This document shows positions 8,749-18,822 of a DNA stretch of 64,000 nt, piece after piece (the stretch's first letter is position 1; each line of letters starts with the position of its first letter). Made by a program: the position numbers and the translations under genes. Location: assembly GCA_902805775.1 (NCBI GenBank), contig CADCUB010000120.1, positions 1-64,000 on the forward strand, written 5' to 3'. The DNA is from an uncultured Frankineae bacterium (GTDB lineage: Bacteria; Actinomycetota; Actinomycetes; Mycobacteriales; SCTD01). The notes under the pieces are model-generated. The model saw nothing but the letters and a program-made list of their open reading frames with translations, did not search any database and had not been told where the DNA came from.

Positions 8749-9024
8749 TCACGGGCGGTGCGGCTCCGACATGACGCCCCGCGCGGTCAGCCGCGCCCGC
8801 ACGCTCAGCGGACCGCCCGGCTCGGCGCCGGCGAGCGCCGCCACGGGGACGGCGACCTCCAGCGTCTCCCCGCGCCGGCGCGACAGCAGGTCGGCGCGCC
8901 CGTCGACCGGCTCGGTCTCCGCCACGTCGAGGACGACCAGCTCCCAGCCGGCCAGGCTCGGGTGGGGACGCCGCCCGACCAGGGTGCCGCTGAGCCGGGT
9001 CAGGTTGTCGACCGGCGCGACCAC
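8749..9024 (-). CDS. Hypothetical 91-residue protein
   Basis: Starts with GTG inside the 3' end of the metalloprotease gene (25-base overlap) and reads MVAPVDNLTRLSGTLVGRR, then a beta-rich pattern with LEVAVPVAALAG and LSVRARLTARGV. No domain is recognised. The codon use is host-like and the frame fills the space up to the fmdB-like gene, so it is probably real and translated together with the protease. A role linked to the protease is possible but not shown. Confidence 0.6.
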   Translation of the reverse strand: MVAPVDNLTRLSGTLVGRRPHPSLAGWELVVLDVAETEPVDGRADLLSRRRGETLEVAVPVAALAGAEPGGPLSVRARLTARGVMSEPHRP

Positions 9025-10532
9025 GTGCCCGCCTGCAGACCTGCGGCGCTGCTCAGGGTGCCGCCGGCGGACACGACCGCGCTGGACAGCGCGTCGACCC
9101 GGGCCTGCAGCTGCTCCACCGTGCGCCGCAGCTCGTCGAGCCCGCCGCCGTCACCTCCGCCCCCGTCGGGGACCGTCCCGGTCACCGACACGACCGCCGA
9201 CATCGTCTCGCCCGGGTCGGAGATGCGCGCGACGACGACGCCGGTGTCCTGGCCGGCGTAGGACAGCGACGACGGCGTGGTGGTCCCCGTCAGCAGCGTG
9301 TTGCCGTTCCACCCGGGGTAGCAGTCGCCGCCGTCGCCCGAGTTGAGGTCCTGCTCGAGCTCGCGCAGGCCGTCGGCCTGCACCAGGCCGACGAGGTGGT
9401 GGCTCTCGTCGGAGTTGTCGGGCCGCGCGTCGTCGACGTGCCAGACGAGCAGCCCCTCACCGGGCAGCTCGCTGTCGTAGCCGGCGCGTCCGCGGTTCTC
9501 GAGCAGGAAGTACTCCGTCCCCGACTGCCCGCCGGTCCACAGCCGGTGCACGGTGCGGCTGGTCTTGACGTCCGGCAGCGTGACCGGCCCGTCGGCGGTG
9601 ACGTTCTCGACCGTGACCCAGCCCTGCTGGGCCTTGCACCACGCGGACGGGTGGGCGGGGGTGTCTCCGCCGGCGTTCCAGGAACCGCCGGCCATGAGGC
9701 ACCAGTTGCCGATCCCCGCGCTGGTGTAGTCGGTGTCGTACAGGTCGGGGAACCCGAACAGCAGGTGGCCCAGCTCGTGGGCGCTGACGCCGAGCTTGGC
9801 GTCCTCGGGGATCGTCAGGTAGGCGAAGACCTTCGTCCCGTCGGCGGCGTACTCCGCCGGCAGCACCCACTTGTGCGACCAGATGTCGCCGGAGTTCCCG
9901 GTCTGCTCGCCGCCGCGGCCGGCGTGCACGACCACGAAGGCGTCGACGTAGCCGTCGCCGTCGTTGTCGTACGGCGTGAGGTCGGTGACGCCGTCGGCCT
10001 CGCGGGCGGCGTTCTCGGCCAGGAAGTGGGCGCGCGGGTCGCCGCTCGGGTTGCCGATGCCGAAGTTGCCGTTGGCGTACCAGGACAGGGGCTGCGACAT
10101 CCGCAGCGGTCCGACGACCTCGCCGACGATCTCCACCAGCCCGCCGGTGACGTCGGCGAAGTACTCCTTCACGCTGCCGGTCGGGACGACGCCGGTGGAG
10201 AAGAACAGGTCGGCGAAGCGGGAGGTGTCGACCTCGAAGGACTTGTCCTCGAAGTCGACGAGCACCACGAGCACGCGCACCCGGCCGCGCAGCGGCGCGC
10301 GTTCGGCGGAGGCCCGGACCCGCAGCCGGTCGGTGCCGGGGGGGAAGGTCGACGGTGGGCGCAGCAGGGCGTCGTTGAAGCCGATGCGGCGGGGCTCGCG
10401 CAGCAGCGACCCGGGCCCCTCCTCGGGCAGGCCGGTCGCTGCCCGGGCCTCCCGCACGGCCCTGCGCAGGCGCTCCCGGAGCTCCGGACTCGGTGCCACA
10501 GCGCACATCTGGTCGAAACGGGCATCACTCAT
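9000..10532 (-). CDS. M6 family metalloprotease (immune inhibitor A-like)
   Basis: A 510-residue zinc endopeptidase. The active site is HELGHLLFGFPDLYDTD (HExxH plus the M6 continuation), preceded by DYNNDG-like acidic segments such as LTPYDNDGDGYVDAFVV. Known M6 enzymes are secreted, yet the N-terminus here (MSDARFDQMCAVAPSPEL) shows no signal peptide. A Gly/Asp linker near residue 460 leads to a predicted coiled coil, LDELRRTVEQLQARVDAL. GGGAGG lies upstream of the ATG and decides the start. Substrate and cellular location are open. Confidence 0.85.
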   Translation of the reverse strand: MSDARFDQMCAVAPSPELRERLRRAVREARAATGLPEEGPGSLLREPRRIGFNDALLRPPSTFPPGTDRLRVRASAERAPLRGRVRVLVVLVDFEDKSFEVDTSRFADLFFSTGVVPTGSVKEYFADVTGGLVEIVGEVVGPLRMSQPLSWYANGNFGIGNPSGDPRAHFLAENAAREADGVTDLTPYDNDGDGYVDAFVVVHAGRGGEQTGNSGDIWSHKWVLPAEYAADGTKVFAYLTIPEDAKLGVSAHELGHLLFGFPDLYDTDYTSAGIGNWCLMAGGSWNAGGDTPAHPSAWCKAQQGWVTVENVTADGPVTLPDVKTSRTVHRLWTGGQSGTEYFLLENRGRAGYDSELPGEGLLVWHVDDARPDNSDESHHLVGLVQADGLRELEQDLNSGDGGDCYPGWNGNTLLTGTTTPSSLSYAGQDTGVVVARISDPGETMSAVVSVTGTVPDGGGGDGGGLDELRRTVEQLQARVDALSSAVVSAGGTLSSAAGLQAGTWSRRSTT

Positions 10533-10667
10533 GAGGGCCTCCCGCGGCGGTGATCACGCGTTGCAGCCGGACACTCTCGCGCTGCACCGACGGGCGGGTC
10601 AAGGCCCTTTCGTCACCGTCCGGGCAGCGGGGGTCAGAGCCGGCTCACAGCCGTCCCCGGCCAGGGC

Positions 10668-11741
10668 TCACAGCTTCGGGAAGACCCGACCGCCCTGCTC
10701 GCCGTGCTCGAACAGCTCCACGCCGCGGCCGATGATGCGCCGGTCCGGGGTGCCCACCACCTCGACGTCCTTGCCGTCGTAGTCGAAGGCGTGCAGGACG
10801 TAGCGCATCGCCTCCAGGCGGGCCCGCTTCTTGTCGTTGCTCTTGACGACGGTCCACGGGGCGTCGGCGGTGTCGGTGTAGAAGAACATCGCCTCCTTGG
10901 CCTCGGTGTAGGCGTCCCACTTGTCCAGGGAGGCGAGGTCCATCGGGGACAGCTTCCACTGGCGGACCGGGTCGATCTGCCGGACGGCGAAGCGGGTGCG
11001 CTGCTCGGACCGCGACACCGAGAACCAGAACTTCACCAGCGAGATCTGAGAGCGCACCAGCATCCGCTCGAAGTCCGGCGCCTGGCGCATGAACTCCAGG
11101 TACTCCCGCGGGCTGCAGAACCCCATCACCCGCTCGACGCCGGCGCGGTTGTACCAGGAGCGGTCGAACAGCACGATCTCCCCGGCCGCGGGCAGGTGCT
11201 CGATGTAGCGCTGGAAGTACCACTGCGTGCGCTCGCGCTCGCTGGGCTTCTCCAGCGCGACGACCTGCGCGCCACGCGGGTTGAGGTGCTCGGTGAAGCG
11301 CTTGATGGTGCCGCCCTTGCCCGCCGCGTCACGGCCCTCGAACAGCAGGACGACCTTCTCGCCGCGTTCCTTGACCCAGTTCTGCAGCTTGATCAGCTCG
11401 ATCTGCAGGAGCCGCTTGCTGCGGTCGTACTCCTCGCGCGACATCCGCTCGTCGTAGGGGTAGTCCTCGCGCCAGGTGTCGACGACCGTCCCGTCGGGCC
11501 GCAGCAGGACCGGGTCGTCCTCGTCGTCGGAGTCCACCCGCAGCCCGGCGAGGTCCTCGGCCAGCGGGCTGGCGCGGACGGCGTCCTGCATGCCCGGGGG
11601 GAGCACGTCGACGGCCCGGGGGAGCGCGTCGGCGCCGGACTGCTCGAGCGCGCTGACCTGCGCCGCGGCGGCCTGCGCCGCTGCCAGGTCCGCAGCGAGG
11701 TCAGCCGTGCTCAGCTCGGGCGCGGTGCCGGTGTCCTGCAT
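10668..11741 (-). CDS. ppk2: Polyphosphate kinase 2 (PPK2 family)
   Basis: A 357-residue PPK2 enzyme that transfers phosphate between polyphosphate and nucleotides. About 110 N-terminal residues are acidic and Ala-rich, ending in DSDDEDDPVLL. The core has Walker A FEGRDAAGKGG, the lid/Walker B region FDRSWYNRAGVER and QRTRFAVRQIDP. The length and single core fit class I (nucleoside diphosphate phosphorylation), but class cannot be proven by eye. It lies 43 bases after the methyltransferase gene on the same strand and may be read through from the thiamine operon. Confidence 0.93.
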   Translation of the reverse strand: MQDTGTAPELSTADLAADLAAAQAAAAQVSALEQSGADALPRAVDVLPPGMQDAVRASPLAEDLAGLRVDSDDEDDPVLLRPDGTVVDTWREDYPYDERMSREEYDRSKRLLQIELIKLQNWVKERGEKVVLLFEGRDAAGKGGTIKRFTEHLNPRGAQVVALEKPSERERTQWYFQRYIEHLPAAGEIVLFDRSWYNRAGVERVMGFCSPREYLEFMRQAPDFERMLVRSQISLVKFWFSVSRSEQRTRFAVRQIDPVRQWKLSPMDLASLDKWDAYTEAKEAMFFYTDTADAPWTVVKSNDKKRARLEAMRYVLHAFDYDGKDVEVVGTPDRRIIGRGVELFEHGEQGGRVFPKL

Positions 11742-11784
11742 GGCAGAGCCTGTGCCCGCCGGCCCGGGGATGATGCCCCCCCGG

Positions 11785-12351
11785 TCAGATCTGCGCGGGC
11801 CGCCGGGCCACCAGCAGCAGCTCCACCACGGTCCCGCCCTCGTCGGGGCGCAGGACCTCCTCGAGCCGCTCGACGACCAGGCCCTGCGCCCCGGCCCGCA
11901 GCAGCTCCTCGGTCTGCAGGTGGGCCGGGTCGCGCGGGCCGTGCACGCCGTCGGTGAGGTTGCGCAGGGCGTGACCGACCACGACGAGCCGGCCCCCCTC
12001 CGTCAGCCACCCGGCCGCGCGCCGCAGGCCGTCGACCCCGAGCTGCACGTACGCGGCCAGCACGAGGTCGACCGGCCCGGGCGGCGCCCACGCGGAGACG
12101 TCGCTGACCACCCACTCGACCTCTCCGGTGGCGTCGGCCGCCCGCCCCAGCCCGATGCCGACGGCGGAGAAGTCGACGGCGGTGACCTCCCAGCCGCGTG
12201 CGGCCAGCGCCCGCGCGTGCCGGCCGGTGCCCGCCGCCAGGTCGACCGCCCGACCCGGCGGGAGGGCCTGCACCGCGCCGAGGACCGTCGAGCTCGGCTC
12301 GGTCAGCCAGCCGCGGGCGTACCGCTCGTCCCAGTGGGCGGCGTCGTGCAC
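11785..12351 (-). CDS. Class I SAM-dependent methyltransferase
   Basis: A 188-residue protein with motif I VDLAAGTGRHARALA and motif II VTAVDFSAVG, then a short Rossmann core ending VVELLLVARRP. The start HDAAHWDERYARGW is typical of TehB/UbiE-like small methyltransferases. The substrate is unknown. It begins one base after the thioesterase stop, so it belongs to the coupled thiamine gene block, although no thiamine function is known for it. Confidence 0.85.
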   Translation of the reverse strand: MHDAAHWDERYARGWLTEPSSTVLGAVQALPPGRAVDLAAGTGRHARALAARGWEVTAVDFSAVGIGLGRAADATGEVEWVVSDVSAWAPPGPVDLVLAAYVQLGVDGLRRAAGWLTEGGRLVVVGHALRNLTDGVHGPRDPAHLQTEELLRAGAQGLVVERLEEVLRPDEGGTVVELLLVARRPAQI

Positions 12352-12352
12352 G

Positions 12353-13150
12353 TCAGCCGACCACGAGCTCGCCGGTGAGCACGAGCCGGCCGTCCGGGGA
12401 CGTCACGGTCGCGCTCGCCACCCCGGTGGTGCGGCCCTGCCGGACGACCTCGGCGGCGACGGCCACGCTGCCGTCGCGGGGCGTCGGGCGCAGGTAGCTG
12501 AAGCGGGAGGTGAGCGGGCGCAGCCGGCCCGACAGCGCCGCCTCGCCGGCGAGCTGCGCGGCCAGCGCGCCCACCCCGCCGTGCAGCGTGCCGAGCGCGT
12601 TGCTGAGCGCGTCCCGGGCGTGCAGCGCGAAGCGGGGGCCGGGCGGGACGCCCAGGAGCGCGCGCAGGTCCGCCGCGGGCGGCTCCTCGACCCGGCCGAC
12701 CCGCTCGACCTCGACGGCGTCCGCCGCGGCGGGCACGAACCACCCGGTGACCGCCGCGACCGGCCGCCCCGACGCGTCGCTCACCGTGCCAGCCGCGTGC
12801 TGCGGGCCGCCGCCGACGTAGGGGGAGGCCGTGCAGCGCGCGACGAGGGCGCCGGTGGCGGGCGGGGCGGCGAGGTGGTCGACGGTCAGGGCCAGCGTGG
12901 CGACGCCCCGCAGGTCGGGCAGTGACGCGATGACCGACGTCGTGAGGCCGAAGTCGGCCACCAGGCAGACCAGCGCTCCGCTCGGCCCGTCGCCGGCGGA
13001 GCGCAGCTCGGCCGACAGCGGCACCCGCACGACGGTGCGGCACGGCCCCACCTCGTCCAGGGCGGCCGAGAGCCGGCCGAACGCCGGCGGCACGCCGCGG
13101 TCCTGCTCGCGCCAGCGGCGCAGCCGCTCCAGGCCGTCGGCGTCGCTCAC
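12353..13150 (-). CDS. Tandem hotdog-fold thioesterase (PaaI/acyl-CoA thioesterase-like)
   Basis: About 265 residues with two hotdog halves. The first contains ALTVDHLAAPPATG and a GWFVPA strand; the second contains the PaaI-type NALGTLHGGVGALAAQ and RFSYLRPTPRDGSV. Such proteins hydrolyse acyl-CoA thioesters; the substrate here is unknown. The GTG at 13150 overlaps the thiD stop as GTGA; a GTG at 13159 is an alternative start. Its tight coupling to thiD is unusual for a thioesterase. Confidence 0.8.
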   Translation of the reverse strand: MSDADGLERLRRWREQDRGVPPAFGRLSAALDEVGPCRTVVRVPLSAELRSAGDGPSGALVCLVADFGLTTSVIASLPDLRGVATLALTVDHLAAPPATGALVARCTASPYVGGGPQHAAGTVSDASGRPVAAVTGWFVPAAADAVEVERVGRVEEPPAADLRALLGVPPGPRFALHARDALSNALGTLHGGVGALAAQLAGEAALSGRLRPLTSRFSYLRPTPRDGSVAVAAEVVRQGRTTGVASATVTSPDGRLVLTGELVVG

Positions 13151-13949
13151 GCCTCCCACCCGAAGTGGTCGAGCGGCCCGTGACCGGCCCCCAGCCGCCA
13201 GCCGGCGCCTCCGGCCAGCGCCCGCAGGACGTACGCCTTGGCCGCCTCGACCGCCGCGACGAGGTCCTCCCCGCGGGCGAGCCCGGCGGCCAGCGCCGAC
13301 GCCAGCGTGCAGCCGGTGCCGTGGTCGTTGGTGCCCGCGACCCTCCCGGCGCGCAGCTCGCGCAGCTGCGCGCCGTCCCAGAGCACGTCGACGGCCTCGT
13401 CCTGCGTCCCGGCGACCGCGTGCCCGCCCTTGACGAGCACGGCCCGCGGGCCGAGCGCCCCCAGCGCCCGCGCGGCCTCCCGCTGCTCTGCGAGGGTCGT
13501 GATCGACCGGCCGAGCAGCACCTGCGCCTCGGACAGGTTGGGCGTGAGGACCTCGGCGTGCGGCAGCAGCGCCTCGAGGTAGGCCCGCTCGGCGTCCGGC
13601 TCGAGCAGGCGGGCCCCGCTGGAGGCCACCATGACCGGGTCGACGACGAGCCGGGGCAGCCGGCCGGCCGCAGCGAGTCCGGCGACGGCGTGCACGACCT
13701 CCGCCGTCGCCAGCATGCCGGTCTTGACGGCCGCCACGTCGAGGTCGTCGAGCACCGCCTCGACCTGCGCGACGACGAACGCCGCCGGGACCGCGTGCAC
13801 CCCCCGCACACCGGTGGTGTTCTGCGCGGTCAGCGCGGTGATCGCGCTCGCGCCGAAGACGCCGCAGGCGGCGAACGCCTTGAGGTCGGCCTGCACGCCC
13901 GCCCCACCGCTGGAGTCGGACCCGGCGATGGTGAGCGCGACGCGGGGGG

Positions 13950-13953
<4 letters not shown>
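13147..13953 (-). CDS. thiD: Bifunctional HMP kinase/HMP-phosphate kinase ThiD
   Basis: A 268-residue ribokinase-fold enzyme that phosphorylates hydroxymethylpyrimidine twice for thiamine synthesis. It starts VTPRVALTIAGSDSSGGAG, carries DPVMVASSGARLL and the anion hole/catalytic segment AGTNDHGTGCTLASALAA. GTG at 13953 overlaps the stop of the upstream gene as GTGA. The 450-residue ORF in the track is an upstream extension through the neighbouring frame. Confidence 0.95.
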
Positions 13954-15571
<1,618 letters not shown>

Positions 15572-15575
<4 letters not shown>

Positions 15576-16708
15576 GCGTGCACCTCCCGTGCGGTCGAGG
15601 TCGAGAACCGGTCGCCGGCGAAGGCGCTCGCCGGGCCGCTGACCGGCTCGCCGGCCAGCACCTGCGCCACCACCTGCCCGGTCAGCGGCGCCAGCAGCAC
15701 GCCGTTGCGGTAGTGCCCGGTCGCGAGCACCAGCCCGGGCAGCGACGACGGGCCGAGCAGGGGGCCGTTGTCGGGGGTGCCCGGCCGCCAGCGGGCGAGG
15801 GTCTCCACGAGCTCCAGCTCGCTGACGCCGGGCACCACCTCGGTGGCGTCGCGCAGCAGGTCGAGCACCGCACCGGCGGTGACCCGGCCGTCGAAGCCGA
15901 GCTCCTCGACGGTCGCGCCGACCACGAGGCGGTCCTGGTCGTAGGGCACGAGGTAGACCGAGCGCCCCCGGACCAGCGCCCGGACCGTGCCCGCGAGCAG
16001 CGCCTCCCCGCGCAGGCGCAGGATCTGCCCCTTGACCGGCCGCACGGGCACGGCGCCGGCGGGGACGCCGGGCAGCCGGCCGCTCCAGGCCCCGAGCGCG
16101 AGGACGGTCTGCTCCGCGCGCAGCTCGCGCCCGTCGGTCAGCCGCAGCCCGCAGGCCCGGCCCCCCTCGACGACCAGCCCGCCGATGCGGCCCCGCACCA
16201 GGTCGACGCCGGCCGCGGCGGCGGCGGCGAGCAGGGCGGCGTGCAGCGCCCGCGGCTCGACGGAGTGGTCACCGCTGATGCGCACGCCGGCGCGCAGACG
16301 AGGGGTGAGGGAGGGCTCCTGCGCCCGGCAGGCGCGGGGGGTCAGGCGGGCGGCGTCCAGGCCGAGCTCGAGGTGGAACGCGGAGGTGCGCTCCAGCGCC
16401 CGCGCGTCGTCCTCGTCGAACCCGACGAGCAGCGTGCCGGCCGTGCGCAGGCCCAGGTGCTCGCCCGACAGCTGCTCGAGCTCGGCGACGAACGCGGGGT
16501 AGAGCGCGAGCGAGGCCCGGCTGAGGGCGACCAGCGGCTCCTCGCCGTACGCCGCCTCGGCGACGGGGGCGAGCATGCCGGCGGCGGCGTACGACGCACC
16601 GGTGCCGGGCGCGTCGTCGACCACGGTGACGGCGATGCCCCGCTGCGCCGCCCGCCAGGCGACCGACAGCCCGGCGACGCCGCCGCCGGCGACCAGGACG
16701 TCGCTCAT
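15572..16708 (-). CDS. thiO: Glycine oxidase ThiO
   Basis: A 378-residue DAO-family flavoenzyme that oxidises glycine to dehydroglycine for ThiG. The FAD site is DVLVAGGGVAGLSVAW; the middle has VRPVKGQILRLRG and the C-terminus TGHYRNGVLLAPLTG, both typical of ThiO. Aerobic glycine oxidation fits an oxygen-using organism. ATGA overlap with thiE upstream and thiS downstream. Confidence 0.94.
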
Positions 16709-17334
16709 CGCGCGTCCAGCGCGGCGAGCAGGACGCGGGTGGCCTCGGCCGGGTCTGCCGCGGCCGACACGGCGGTGACGACGGCGACGCCGTGCACGCC
16801 GGCCGCCAGCAGGGCGGGGACGTGCTCGACCGTGACCCCGCCGATGGCGATCACCGGCACGTCGACGGCCGCGGCCACGGCGCCGACCGCCTCGATGCCC
16901 AGGGGCGCGGGCAGTCCCGCCTTGGTCGAGGTGGAGGCGGCCGGTCCGACCCCCAGGTAGTCGGCGCCGGCGGCGACCAGCTCGCGGGCGAGCCGCGGGT
17001 CACGGGCGGTGCCGCCCAGGACGTGGCGCGGGCCGGCGAGGCGCCGCGCCGCGGCCAGCGGCAGGTCGTGCGCCCCGAGGTGGGTGCCGCCGGCACCGAC
17101 CGCCAGGGCGATGTCGACGCGGTCGTCGACCAGGCACAGCGCCCCGGCCGCGTCGCACAGCCGCGCGACGCGCTCGGCCAGGTCGTGCAGCTCGCGGTCG
17201 GTGCCGCCCTTGGCGCGCACCTGCACCACCGGCGCGCCGGCCGACAGGGCGGCCGAGACGACCGGGACGGCGTCGCGTCCGTCGCGGGTGTCGGTGAGCA
17301 CGTGCAGCCGGCCGAGCGCCGGGGGAGCGGTCAC
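16705..17334 (-). CDS. thiE: Thiamine phosphate synthase ThiE
   Basis: A 209-residue TIM barrel joining HMP-pyrophosphate to thiazole phosphate. Motifs are VVQVRAKGGTDRE, LVDDRVDIALAV, THLGAHDLPL and GVGPAASTSTKAGLP, all canonical for ThiE. GTG at 17334 overlaps the cytX stop as GTGA, which fixes the start; the 621-residue ORF in the track is an extension through cytX. This is the better ThiE of the two homologues in the operon. Confidence 0.95.
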   Translation of the reverse strand: MTAPPALGRLHVLTDTRDGRDAVPVVSAALSAGAPVVQVRAKGGTDRELHDLAERVARLCDAAGALCLVDDRVDIALAVGAGGTHLGAHDLPLAAARRLAGPRHVLGGTARDPRLARELVAAGADYLGVGPAASTSTKAGLPAPLGIEAVGAVAAAVDVPVIAIGGVTVEHVPALLAAGVHGVAVVTAVSAAADPAEATRVLLAALDAR

Positions 17335-18671
17335 CGGGTGCTCCGGTGCGCGCGCAGGGCGCCGGGCAGGGCCACCGCGACCGTCAGCAGCGACGCGACG
17401 GTCAGGCTCACCAGCGAGGCCGACAGCCCGGACGTCGCCGAGATGCCGAGGTCGGCCTGGCGCGCTCCCCACCAGGCGGTCCAGCCCGCGGCGCCGCCGG
17501 TGAAGAACGTGGGGACGGTCAGCTGGTAGGCCACGAAGCCGACCGCCCACGGCACGAGCAGCGCCGGCCGGGCCGGCGCGTCGTCCGACACGTCCCACGC
17601 GCCGCGCGGCAGCAGGTAGTAGGCGACCAGCAGCACCCCGGCCAGCGGCACGAACACCGCGCCGAGCAGGAACAGGAACGGCTCGTAGGCCACGACGTCG
17701 AGGGTCAGCGCGAGCCCGGTGGCGACCGCCCCGACGGCCACCGCGAGCACGCGCCGGTCCAGCCGGGAGGCGACGTTCTGGGCCGACACGGCGGTGGAGT
17801 AGATGTTGGCGAACGCCTCGTCGACCTCGACGGCGACCAGGACGAGCACGGCGACCAGGCCGAGCGGGACCGCCAGCAGGGCGTCGACGACGTCGAGCCC
17901 GGCGGTGCCGTACGCCGACAGGGCCAGCACGCCGAGGGTGAACATCGCGAAGGTCGCCAGGCCGTAGCCCGCGGCGGTCCCGACGAAGGCCGTGCGCGGG
18001 TCGCGCACGTGCCGCGTGTAGTCGGCGGCCAGCGGGAACCACGAGACCGGCAGGGCGATGACGATGTCGACGGCCGACCAGAACGAGCCGGCGCCGCCCT
18101 CCTCGACGGGCGGCAGCGGCTCGGACAGCACCCGCACGTAGAGGTAGCCGACGGCCGCCACCGCCGCCCAGACGGCGAAGCGGGCGAGCAGGCGGACGAC
18201 CCCGAGCGGCCGCAGCGCCATCGCGGTGGCCAGCACGCCGGCCGCCACCACGAACGGCTCCCGCGGCAGGTCCAGCGCCCGCGACGCGGCCTCGGCGATG
18301 ATCACGATCTCGAAGGTCGCCCAGCCCAGGCACTGCAGGACGTTCAGCCCGGTCGGCAGCCAGCTGGCCCGCCGGCCCAGCAGCCCCCGCAGCAGCACCA
18401 TGGCCGGGACCCGCTCCCGGGCGGCCGGTGCGGCGGTCAGGCCGAGCAGGACCGCGCCGATCACCGCGCCCACCGCGACGGCGAGCACCGTCACGCCGAG
18501 CGGGCGGCCGGCCAGCACGACGAACGCGGCGGCCACCGGCAGGAGCAGGCTGATGCCGAGGTTCGCCCACAGGCCCACGGTGTCGCGCAGGCCGAGCGAG
18601 GTCGGTGCCGGCTCGGCCAGGGTCCGCGGCGCCTCGTCGACGACGGCGGTGGCCGAGGAGGTCGTGCTCAC
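17331..18671 (-). CDS. cytX: NCS1-family permease, probable HMP transporter CytX
   Basis: A 446-residue membrane protein with about 12 predicted hydrophobic segments and the NCS1 look: GLWANLGISLLLPVAAA, GWATFEIVIIAEAAS and ALPVSWFPLAADYTRH. NCS1 members import cytosine, purines or thiamine precursors. The TPP riboswitch immediately upstream and the thi genes downstream make hydroxymethylpyrimidine the likely substrate. The GTG at 18671 is the only plausible start; its stop-start neighbour is a five-codon mini-ORF. Confidence 0.88.
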   Translation of the reverse strand: MSTTSSATAVVDEAPRTLAEPAPTSLGLRDTVGLWANLGISLLLPVAAAFVVLAGRPLGVTVLAVAVGAVIGAVLLGLTAAPAARERVPAMVLLRGLLGRRASWLPTGLNVLQCLGWATFEIVIIAEAASRALDLPREPFVVAAGVLATAMALRPLGVVRLLARFAVWAAVAAVGYLYVRVLSEPLPPVEEGGAGSFWSAVDIVIALPVSWFPLAADYTRHVRDPRTAFVGTAAGYGLATFAMFTLGVLALSAYGTAGLDVVDALLAVPLGLVAVLVLVAVEVDEAFANIYSTAVSAQNVASRLDRRVLAVAVGAVATGLALTLDVVAYEPFLFLLGAVFVPLAGVLLVAYYLLPRGAWDVSDDAPARPALLVPWAVGFVAYQLTVPTFFTGGAAGWTAWWGARQADLGISATSGLSASLVSLTVASLLTVAVALPGALRAHRSTR

Positions 18672-18685
18672 GTGCTCGCGCTCAT
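18668..18685 (-). CDS. Five-codon leader mini-ORF (MSAST) coupled to cytX
   Basis: ATG at 18685 reads MSAST and its TGA overlaps the cytX GTG as GTGA. The ribosome binding site GGGAG, in the 3' end of the TPP riboswitch, is about eight bases before this ATG but about 22 bases before the cytX start, too far for direct use. The mini-ORF could therefore carry riboswitch control to cytX by translational coupling. Translation of it is inferred only. Confidence 0.35.
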   Translation of the reverse strand: MSAST

Positions 18686-18691
18686 CGAGTG

Positions 18692-18777
18692 TCTCCCTAC
18701 GCCGGCATGACCCGGACAGGTTCGAGCGGTCGACGGCGGTCCAGCCGTCCTCTCAGCCCGGTCCCCGGGCTCCCGCA
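18692..18777 (-). promoter_or_regulatory. TPP riboswitch (THI element)
   Basis: The minus-strand RNA shows the conserved THI box parts in order: GGGAGCCCG, CTGAGAGGACGGC, a GACGGC/GCCGTC P3 extension, then ACCTGTCCGGGTCATGCCGG and GTAGGGAG. It lies between the cytX start and a TAGGGT box. In actinobacteria such elements usually block ribosome binding when thiamine pyrophosphate is bound; here GGGAG is within the element's 3' end. It should control the whole cytX-thi operon. Confidence 0.95.
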
Positions 18778-18789
18778 CACAGCGGACAG

Positions 18790-18795
18790 ACCCTA
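18790..18795 (-). promoter_or_regulatory. Putative -10 of the TPP riboswitch/cytX-thi transcript
   Basis: TAGGGT on the minus strand, about a dozen bases before the first riboswitch helix, placing the transcription start just upstream of the aptamer. Confidence 0.45.
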
Positions 18796-18808
18796 CGCCA
18801 GCGCGGCC

Positions 18809-18814
18809 TAGGGT
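18809..18814 (+). promoter_or_regulatory. Putative -10 of tenA (leaderless)
   Basis: TAGGGT on the plus strand eight bases before the tenA ATG at 18823. It faces away from the minus-strand TAGGGT at 18790-18795, giving overlapping divergent promoters. Confidence 0.45.
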
Positions 18815-18822
18815 GGCCCGCC

